A stretch of DNA of 64,000 nt from an uncultured Microbulbifer sp. (GTDB lineage Bacteria; Pseudomonadota; Gammaproteobacteria; Pseudomonadales; Cellvibrionaceae), in assembly GCF_947498635.1 (NCBI RefSeq), contig NZ_CANMKV010000015.1, positions 1 to 64,000 of the forward strand, written 5' to 3'. The translations under genes were made by a program, and so were the position numbers. Of the stretch, positions 57,595-64,000 are shown in pieces (position 1 is the first letter of the stretch; each line of letters starts with the position of its first letter). Below the pieces are notes generated by a model. The model saw only the letters and a list, made by a program, of their open reading frames with translations. It had not been told where the DNA came from and made no database searches.

Positions 57595-58596
57595 ATGAAA
57601 GTGACCCGCGAGAGTGCCCAGCAGGCTCAACCGAAAACCCTTCGCCATTTTTTTCGTCGGTTGGGTGAGCGCTGGCTCAGCCGCCGCGCGCCGCGCGCAC
57701 GCGCGATTACCCTCAATCACAGCCGCTTATTTATCCTGCCCACCCGCGCGGGACTTGGCTATTTGTTAGTGGTCGCTGTGTTGTGGCTGCTCGCTACCAA
57801 CTATGAGAACAACCTAGTATTTGCCCTGACTTTTTTGTTGATCAGTGTCTTCGTTATTTTGCCGGTGCACACCTTCGCCAATTTGAGTGGTCTGCGCCTG
57901 CAGTTACTGAGTACGGAGCCGGCTTTTGCCGGCGATTTCGCCGAGGCAAAGATCAACTTAAGCCGCGAGGACAAGCGCGAGCGGGAGTGGATACAGGTCC
58001 ACTGGCCGACCGAGGAGGGGGCTTATGTGGATCTCTGCGAAGAGCGCAGTGCGGACTTTCGCGTCGCTCTGCCGGTACTGGAGCGGGGCCGTGTTCAGGC
58101 ACCGCGTTTAAGGGTGGAGAGCCGCTTTCCATTGGGGCTATTTCGCTGTTGGAGTCGAATCGATCTGGATGTGGAATTTTTGGTGTACCCGCGGCCACTC
58201 GCCGGTGGCCCCCTACCTCTGGGGGAGGCCCTGGTGGAGGGCGAGTCCGGTCCGGTGCGCCGCGGCGGAGATGACTATGCCTCGCTCAAGCCCTACCAGC
58301 CCGGCGACTCTCTGCGGCATTTGGCCTGGAAGCAGTACGCGGCCGGTCGCGATCTCTACAGCAAAGAGTACGAGAGCCGCACGGATACCCGTTTATGGCT
58401 CGACTGGGCGCTGCTCGATGGCCGCGATGTGGAGACGCGCTTGAGCAATCTGTGCCACTGGGCGCTACAAGCTGAGAAACAGGGTATTGCCTATGGCCTG
58501 CGAGTACCCGGCACGACCCTGCCGCCATCGCTGGGGATGGAGCACCAGCAGCGGGTGCTCGGCGCACTGGCCCTGTTTCCCAAGTGGGATGGGTGA
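57595..58596 (+). CDS. DUF58 domain protein
   Basis: A 333-residue protein with two membrane segments near the N-terminus (ILPTRAGLGYLLVVAVLWLL, LVFALTFLLISVFVILPVHT). The DUF58 core follows: FPLGLFRCWSRIDLDVEFLVYPRP and RRGGDDYASLKPYQPGDSLR HLAWKQYA-type motif, with the end YGLRVPGTTLPPSLG. It starts four bases after moxR and its TGA overlaps the next ATG. DUF58 proteins are thought to be the partner of MoxR in the inner membrane. Confidence 0.9.
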   Translation: MKVTRESAQQAQPKTLRHFFRRLGERWLSRRAPRARAITLNHSRLFILPTRAGLGYLLVVAVLWLLATNYENNLVFALTFLLISVFVILPVHTFANLSGLRLQLLSTEPAFAGDFAEAKINLSREDKREREWIQVHWPTEEGAYVDLCEERSADFRVALPVLERGRVQAPRLRVESRFPLGLFRCWSRIDLDVEFLVYPRPLAGGPLPLGEALVEGESGPVRRGGDDYASLKPYQPGDSLRHLAWKQYAAGRDLYSKEYESRTDTRLWLDWALLDGRDVETRLSNLCHWALQAEKQGIAYGLRVPGTTLPPSLGMEHQQRVLGALALFPKWDG

Positions 58597-60620
58597 TGTC
58601 GAATAACCGGGATCTTTTGCCCCGCGAGAGCCTGCTGTGGATTTTTGCCGCGCAGTTTGTCGCGCTGTTGCCCCAGTTGGCCCAATTGCCACTGTGGATC
58701 GCTTTTGCCTGGGCTTTTGCGGTGTATTGGCGCCTGGAGGTTTTCCGCGGCCGCCGCGACCTGCCTGGCCGCCCCTTAAAATTCCTGGTGATACTGTTGA
58801 CGGTGGCGGGGCTCGCGCTGTCCTACCAGCGCTGGTTTGCTTTGGAGCCGATGGTGGCGCTGCTGGCGCTGTCGTTTACCTTGAAAAATCTGGAGCTGGT
58901 GAGCCGCCGCGATGCCTTTGTGAGCCTGCTGCTGGCCTATTTTGTCGCGGCGACCCTGTTCGTGCGGGAGCAGTCGATCCCCTATGCCCTCTATGGTTTG
59001 ATCAGTGTCTTGGTGATTACCGCGGCGCTGGCGGCACAGTTGGGCAGTTTCAGTGCGCGTCCGCGCCGGGCTCTGGGGCTATCAGTGCGCCTGTTGGCGC
59101 AGGCAACACCGCTGATGTTGTTGTTGTTTGTGGTGATGCCGCGCCTGGGGCCGCTGTGGAATGTGCCTCAGGATACCTCCGCCGGGCGCACTGGGGTGAG
59201 TGATTCCATGGCGCCGGGAGACTTTACCCGCCTGTCAAAGTCCGCTGAGCCGGCGCTGCGTATCGCTTTCGATGGACCCATACCACCACCGGAGCAGCGC
59301 TATTGGCGCGGGCTGGTGTACTCCGAGTTTGATGGACGCACCTGGCGCCAGGGCTTTGGTGTCGATCCGCGCAACGGAGGTCAGGTGTATTGGAAAAGCG
59401 GCGAGCGCCCACTGCCGCAGGTCGGTCCGCGCTATCGCTATCGGGTGATACAGGAGGCCAGCCGCAGTCCCTGGTTGTTTGCCCTGGCAAGGCCCGCTTC
59501 GGATAGCGCCGGAGTGGGAGAGACCCTGGACGATCGACTGGTGAAACGCACCCCGCTGTACAGCCGTTTTGCCTATGACGTGCGCTCCTGGCCGCGCGAC
59601 CCTCAAGCTGTTCCGATACCGCTAAGCAGCGCCGAACGCCGCCGCAATTTGCAGTTGCCCGCGGATGGCAACGAGCGCACCCGCGCGTGGGTGGAGCGTT
59701 TGCGCCGCAAAGGTTTGGGTGCAGAGGCGATTTCCTCACAGCTTTTGGCGCGCTATCACCGCGAATTTACTTATACCCTGAGTCCACCGGCGCTGGGCAG
59801 AGACAGCGTGGACGCGTTCCTGTTCGATAGCCAGAAAGGCTTTTGCGAGCACTTTGCCGGTAGCTATGTTTTCACGATGCGCGCGGCCGGGGTGCCGGCG
59901 CGGGTTGTGGCGGGTTATCAGGGCGGCGAATGGGTCAGTGGCGAAAAATATTTGTTGGTGCGCGAATACGATGCCCACGCCTGGGCCGAAATCTGGCTCG
60001 ATGGACGCGGCTGGCAGCGTGTGGACCCCACGGCGGCGGTGTCTCCAGAGCGAGTGCGGAATGGCCTGGAGAGCGCTGCGGGCGAGGAATTTATGCGCGA
60101 CTCACTGCTGCCGGTGCACCGCATCGATGCCCTGGTAAAGTTGCGTCTGCAATGGGACATGATCAACTACCGTTGGTACCAGACCGTAGTGAGCTTCGAT
60201 AGCGAAAAGCAGCGCGATACCCTGCAGCGTCTTCTGGGGGATATTTCCCCACTGCGTATGGCCCTGTTTTTTGCCGCACCGGTCGCCGTTGTTTTACTGG
60301 CGATGTTGCTCTGGACGCGCTTGGGAAGCCGGGGGCGGAGGCGACCGGCGGTGGAGCGCCTGTACGGGGTATTCTGCCGGCGCATGGCCAGAGCGGGTAT
60401 TGCCCGCCGTGCCGGAGAGGCGCCGCGGGATTATGCTGAGCGTATCTCCGCCGCAAAGCCGCATCTTGCCGAGTTTGCCGAACGGGTGACCCAGACCTTT
60501 GAGCGCGCTGCCTACGGCGGCGAAGCCAGTGCGCTAAAGGAACTGCGCTATCTGCTGCGCTGGCGTTTGCTGCTATTGCCGCGAGTGCCGATTAATAAAA
60601 ACAAACTGGCAGGTCAATAA
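58596..60620 (+). CDS. transglutaminase-like membrane protein (TgpA family)
   Basis: The start is ATG 58596, overlapping the previous stop by one base (TGATG). A 674-residue protein: about six N-terminal helices (residues 10-190), a periplasmic DUF3488-type region, and the transglutaminase core. The triad is Cys in QKGFCEHFAGSY (about residue 416), His in REYDAHAWAEIW (about 459) and Asp in RVDPTAAVSPERV (about 475). One further helix (about 555-575) and a DUF4129-like tail close the protein. In P. aeruginosa the homologue TgpA is essential. It probably acts on periplasmic protein or peptidoglycan substrates. Confidence 0.93.
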   Translation: MSNNRDLLPRESLLWIFAAQFVALLPQLAQLPLWIAFAWAFAVYWRLEVFRGRRDLPGRPLKFLVILLTVAGLALSYQRWFALEPMVALLALSFTLKNLELVSRRDAFVSLLLAYFVAATLFVREQSIPYALYGLISVLVITAALAAQLGSFSARPRRALGLSVRLLAQATPLMLLLFVVMPRLGPLWNVPQDTSAGRTGVSDSMAPGDFTRLSKSAEPALRIAFDGPIPPPEQRYWRGLVYSEFDGRTWRQGFGVDPRNGGQVYWKSGERPLPQVGPRYRYRVIQEASRSPWLFALARPASDSAGVGETLDDRLVKRTPLYSRFAYDVRSWPRDPQAVPIPLSSAERRRNLQLPADGNERTRAWVERLRRKGLGAEAISSQLLARYHREFTYTLSPPALGRDSVDAFLFDSQKGFCEHFAGSYVFTMRAAGVPARVVAGYQGGEWVSGEKYLLVREYDAHAWAEIWLDGRGWQRVDPTAAVSPERVRNGLESAAGEEFMRDSLLPVHRIDALVKLRLQWDMINYRWYQTVVSFDSEKQRDTLQRLLGDISPLRMALFFAAPVAVVLLAMLLWTRLGSRGRRRPAVERLYGVFCRRMARAGIARRAGEAPRDYAERISAAKPHLAEFAERVTQTFERAAYGGEASALKELRYLLRWRLLLLPRVPINKNKLAGQ

Positions 60621-60623
60621 CTC

Positions 60624-61865
60624 TTGGACGGTATATCAGTCAAGATGCCACTCAGGTTGCAAAAGTTTCTGCTGGGCTACAGTGGCACTTCTCTGGCCAC
60701 TGGCCTACAGGTGATCCTTCTGCCCTGGATCGCGCTAACGGTGGTAGATCTGCCGGCGCTGCAACTGGGCTGGGTACAGGCTTCGGTGCTGTTACCAAAC
60801 TTGGTGCTTCTACTCTTTGGCGGGGCGCTGGCAGATAGGCGCGACCCGGCCGCAGTCGCCGCGCTGGCCTGTATCGGCCTTGCCCTTTGCCATGGGGCGC
60901 TACTCGGAATCTACAACTTATTTTTGATCTCCCTGCCGATACTTTTGCTCTACGGGATCTGTTTGGGGATTTGCAGTGCTTTTCTACAGCCGGCCAGGGA
61001 CAACCTGGTACAGCGTGGGGCGCGCAATCGCGGGGTGCAGACCTCGGAGCGCCGCGTGCAGAAAACCGTCACCTGGATGATGTTGGCCCAGTACGGAGGC
61101 CAGGCAGTAGGGATGTTGCTGGCGAGTCGCTTTGAGTACTGGGGATTGCAGGCATTGCTGGGGGTGCAGGTTGGCGTGTTGCTGCTAGCTGCCGCGGCTC
61201 TGGTGAGCTTGCGCGAACAGGGCGCGGGCCGAGCCGCGACAGAAAAGCTGCCCCACACTCTGATCCTCGACGGGCTGTCCCAGGCCTGGCGCCACCCGGT
61301 GCTGCGTGAGTTAACCGCGCTGATGGCCTTCAATGGGCTTGTACATATCGGTGTATTCCTGGTGGTACTGCCACTGTTGGCCGAGGGTTACGGCCGTGGT
61401 GCGGGGTATTACGCGACTCTGCAGTTGGCTTTTGTCGCGGGGACGGTGATCGCCACCGTGACTATGCTGCGTCGCGGTCAGGGGGCGGAGCCGGGGCGGG
61501 GTATTCTTATGTGCTTGCTCTACAGTGCGGCACTGTTGGTAGCGATCAGCCTCGGCCCCACTGAGCTGGGCCTGATCGTGCTGTGCCTGTGTTGGGGGGC
61601 GGTAGCGGCGGCTTCGGCGGGGCTCGGACGCGGTATCGTACAGCTGCTCGCTCCGGCGGAATACCGCAGTCGGATTATCTCTATCTACCAGTTTGCCCTG
61701 TTTGGCTCCGCCGCCCTGGGCGCTCTCGCCGCCGGAGTCTTGAGTGAATATGCAGCCCCTCTCACCACATTACTGTGGGCGGGAATCCTGAGCCTAGTCG
61801 CCTTTGCCCTGGTGGCTTTCAGCGGTGCACTGCGCCGGGTAAAAATCACCGATAGTGATGTGTGA
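60624..61865 (+). CDS. MFS transporter
   Basis: A 413-residue protein with about twelve hydrophobic segments and the major-facilitator loop GGALADRRDPAAVAALA (residues about 64-80). The frame opens at TTG 60624; ATG 60645 (MPLRLQKFLLGYSGTSLATG) is an equally good start because neither has a clear ribosome binding site. It follows the transglutaminase gene by three bases, so it may be co-transcribed. Substrate unknown; the pattern is close to MFS_3-type exporters. Confidence 0.82.
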   Translation: MDGISVKMPLRLQKFLLGYSGTSLATGLQVILLPWIALTVVDLPALQLGWVQASVLLPNLVLLLFGGALADRRDPAAVAALACIGLALCHGALLGIYNLFLISLPILLLYGICLGICSAFLQPARDNLVQRGARNRGVQTSERRVQKTVTWMMLAQYGGQAVGMLLASRFEYWGLQALLGVQVGVLLLAAAALVSLREQGAGRAATEKLPHTLILDGLSQAWRHPVLRELTALMAFNGLVHIGVFLVVLPLLAEGYGRGAGYYATLQLAFVAGTVIATVTMLRRGQGAEPGRGILMCLLYSAALLVAISLGPTELGLIVLCLCWGAVAAASAGLGRGIVQLLAPAEYRSRIISIYQFALFGSAALGALAAGVLSEYAAPLTTLLWAGILSLVAFALVAFSGALRRVKITDSDV

Positions 61866-61937
61866 AACGCTCCGCGCAACCCGTTTGCCCACCGCCACGA
61901 TATAGTTCCACTGGTATCCCTCTTTGTGGAGCCATCG

Positions 61938-62195
61938 GTGAGTCCTGTGAAAAAAGCTGACTGGTCGAAGGCGGTGACACGCCACAGCCATGCATTGAAT
62001 CTGCGCGAGGGGCTTTTTTGCCAGAGGGACCCGAAAGCCATCGCTCGTTCACGGCAAGCGGCGGCGGAATCGAGCCAGCAGTGCAAGTCGGACCCCTATC
62101 GCGCTGGGAAGTGGCTATTGAGAGAAGGGCGCCGGGCACTGGAGGTGGCCAAGGAGGCGTTGCGCGGGTTCTATAGGGGTCCGCGCCGGCACTGA
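61938..62195 (+). CDS. DUF3175 domain protein
   Basis: An 85-residue soluble, basic protein. The start is GTG 61938 with GGAG upstream; an in-frame GTG at 61926 is possible. The pattern WSKAVTRHSHALNLREGLFC, RDPKAIARSRQAAAESSQQC and YRAGKWLLREGRRALEVAKE matches DUF3175, a small family often near transport or modification genes. Function unknown. It lies between the MFS gene and the convergent sppA. Confidence 0.8.
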   Translation: MSPVKKADWSKAVTRHSHALNLREGLFCQRDPKAIARSRQAAAESSQQCKSDPYRAGKWLLREGRRALEVAKEALRGFYRGPRRH

Positions 62196-62235
62196 GCCGG
62201 CGGCGGAGTTTCTGGTGAGAGTGCGATGAAAGGTC

Positions 62236-64000
62236 TCAGGGTGCTTGGCAGGGCAGGCAGCGCACATAGAGCGCGCGGGGGTCGCGATAGCTCTGCAACT
62301 CGGCGATTGGCGCGAGTGCCGGTTGTACACTGTTTAACCAGGCGCCGAGTGGTAAGTTGGCCTCAAGGCTCGCGGCAATTTTCGCGTCTACATTATCGCT
62401 TAATGCGCGCAGGAATTTCTCGCCGGGGGTCAGTTCACGCTGGATCTCCACTACGTCGTATTCTTCGACTTCAGCAAGCTGCGCGGCGTCGGCGATGGCG
62501 TCGCTGAGATTGCCGAGATCATCCACCAGTCCCAACTTCTTGGCGGCGCGGCCGGTCCAAACCTGCCCCTGGGCAATTTTGTGCACTTCTTTTGGGGTGC
62601 TGCCACGGGCTTCGGCGACTATGCGAAGGAAGCGCGCATAGGTGTTATTCACCCCCTGTTGCAGGATACTGGCAGCAGCTGGCGGCAGGGCGCGGTCGAG
62701 ACGCATACTGCCGGCCAAGTCGGAGGTGCCCACACCGTCGGTATAGACCCCGATATGTTCGAGGGAATCCTCAAAGGTGGGGAAGGCGCCGAAAACGCCG
62801 ATGGAACCGGTGAGGGTGGCCGGTGAGGCCCAGATACGGTCGCCGCCGGTGGCGATCCAGTAGCCACCGGAAGCCGCGAGGCTGCCCATAGAAATAACCA
62901 CCGGAATTTTCGCCTCGCGGGTGGCCAGCAACTCCTGGCGAATCGCCTCGGATGCAAAAGCGGAGCCGCCGCCACTGTCAATACGCAGCACCAGGGCGTC
63001 GACTTCTTTCTCACGGGCACGCGCGATTAATTTGCCCAGGCTTTCGCTGCCGATACGTCCGGCGGGCGCTTGACCATCGACAATCGCCCCGCTGGCGGTG
63101 ATCAGCCCAATTTTGTTGGATTCCTTGATCGGCTTGGCGGCTTCGGCAATCTTGTGGCCGCGCAAGTAGGCGAGTGCATCGATGGATTTGTATTTGCGCT
63201 CTTTACTTTCGTCCTCACCGATGGCTTTTTTCAGCGCTTCCATGGCCTCGATTCGGCTGGCGAGGTGATCTACCAGTTTATTGGCCAGGGCGGCTTCAGC
63301 CCAGCTGCCCTCGTGTTGCTGCAGTTTTTGCGGCAACTCGTTGATAAACAGATCGATACTCTCGGCGGGCAGGTTGCGCAACCCGGTGACCTGCTCACTG
63401 TACTCACTCCAGAGTTCGTTCAGCCAGCGCTGGTTGTTTTCCCGTGAGGCGGGGGACATGTCGTCGCGGGTGTAGGGCTCAATAAAGTCCTTGTAATCCC
63501 CCACGCGGAAGACGTGGAAATTTACCTTGAGCTTGTCCAGTGCACTCTTGTAATAGTTGCGATATACGCCGAAGCCGGTGAGCATCACGGAACCCATGGG
63601 GTTCAGGTATACCTGATCGGCGTGGCTGGCGAGAAAGTACTGCGCCTGGGTGTAATTATCGCCCACTGCGTAGATGGGTTTATCGACGGCTTTAAAGCGC
63701 TGAAGTGCTGCGCCTATTTCATCTAGCTTGCTGAGACTGCCCCCCACCATATGATCCAGTTCCAACACCAAGGAGGAGATACGCTTGTCATTGGCGGCCT
63801 CGTCGATGGCGTCAACGAGGTCTTTGACCCTGACTTCAGTCGGCCCGCGGTTGCCGCCCAGGAAAATAGGCAGGGTGGCGGGTTGGCTGAGCTCATCCAC
63901 GAGAAAGCCGCTTGGGGCTACGCGAAGGGCCGCGCCCTGAGGGACCACCAGGCGCTCGTCCTTACTGAAGATGGCGATGCCGAGAAATAGCAATATCAGC
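62236..64000 (-). CDS. sppA: signal peptide peptidase SppA (N-terminus outside the window)
   Basis: The 5' end continues beyond the window edge, so the N-terminal membrane anchor is missing. At least 588 residues are seen, the long (67K, E. coli-type) form with two repeated domains. The Lys general base is in VFRVGDYKDFIEPYTRDDMS of the first domain. The Ser nucleophile is in VVISMGSLAASGGYWIATGG of the second. Both are needed for the Ser/Lys dyad, and SppA digests signal peptides left in the inner membrane. No break is seen in the visible part. Confidence 0.93.
   Translation of the reverse strand, partial: LILLFLGIAIFSKDERLVVPQGAALRVAPSGFLVDELSQPATLPIFLGGNRGPTEVRVKDLVDAIDEAANDKRISSLVLELDHMVGGSLSKLDEIGAALQRFKAVDKPIYAVGDNYTQAQYFLASHADQVYLNPMGSVMLTGFGVYRNYYKSALDKLKVNFHVFRVGDYKDFIEPYTRDDMSPASRENNQRWLNELWSEYSEQVTGLRNLPAESIDLFINELPQKLQQHEGSWAEAALANKLVDHLASRIEAMEALKKAIGEDESKERKYKSIDALAYLRGHKIAEAAKPIKESNKIGLITASGAIVDGQAPAGRIGSESLGKLIARAREKEVDALVLRIDSGGGSAFASEAIRQELLATREAKIPVVISMGSLAASGGYWIATGGDRIWASPATLTGSIGVFGAFPTFEDSLEHIGVYTDGVGTSDLAGSMRLDRALPPAAASILQQGVNNTYARFLRIVAEARGSTPKEVHKIAQGQVWTGRAAKKLGLVDDLGNLSDAIADAAQLAEVEEYDVVEIQRELTPGEKFLRALSDNVDAKIAASLEANLPLGAWLNSVQPALAPIAELQSYRDPRALYVRCLPCQAP

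Overview
The window reads as chromosomal DNA of a marine-type gammaproteobacterium near Pseudomonas and the Cellvibrionales (a Microbulbifer- or Saccharophagus-like organism). The placement is inferred from gene content and order: leuC-leuD-leuB-asd-usg-fimV-truA-trpF-accD-folC-SPOR-cvpA-purF-metZ follows the Pseudomonas order, with trpB and trpA inserted between trpF and accD. No rRNA, tRNA, CRISPR or prophage was seen.

Layout. (1) 1-6.5 kb: a small ferredoxin-like-fold protein, a 1.25 kb decayed stretch with an IS3 OrfA remnant, and a 1446-residue protein joining a helical N-terminal region, a CapA metallophosphatase-like domain and a Mur-ligase core that stops before its third domain. (2) 6.5-16 kb: an MFS exporter, fadH, a LysR regulator and an operon of histidine phosphatase, ACAD10/11-like acyl-CoA dehydrogenase, APH-type kinase and two SDRs. 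The operon resembles the P. putida levulinate/4-hydroxyacid (lva) pathway. The second SDR has one in-frame stop. A TTGCATAT motif lies upstream of both fadH and the operon. (3) 16-25 kb: a solute-binding protein, a sigma/anti-sigma/hydrolase module, dinB with a LexA box, a CMD-family protein, a 55-residue DUF1328 protein, a deacetylase-like protein lacking its catalytic Asp, fdxA and mutS.

(4) 25.6-31.96 kb: a run of small same-strand genes separated by attC-like sites (two are exactly 59 bp), with no integrase: a cluster of attC sites lacking an integrase (CALIN). Three lipoproteins, a two-TM protein and a 2OG-oxygenase-like protein look intact. At least six other cassette genes are broken by single stops or one-base shifts, while the flanking core genes are almost all intact.

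(5) 32.4-36.4 kb: Spo0M-like protein, nitronate monooxygenase, outer-membrane beta-barrel and a LysR regulator divergent from leuC. (6) 36.5-56.5 kb: the conserved biosynthetic block (leucine, aspartate-family, tryptophan, malonyl-CoA, folate, purine, methionine) with the polar-assembly gene fimV. A roughly 100 bp repeat sits in tandem between trpF and trpB, and its core recurs between dedD and cvpA. (7) 56.6-64 kb: a MoxR-DUF58-transglutaminase operon, a second MFS protein, a DUF3175 protein and the sppA protease, cut by the window end.

All calls come from reading motifs and reading frames. No database search was possible, so family names without a strong motif carry lower confidence.
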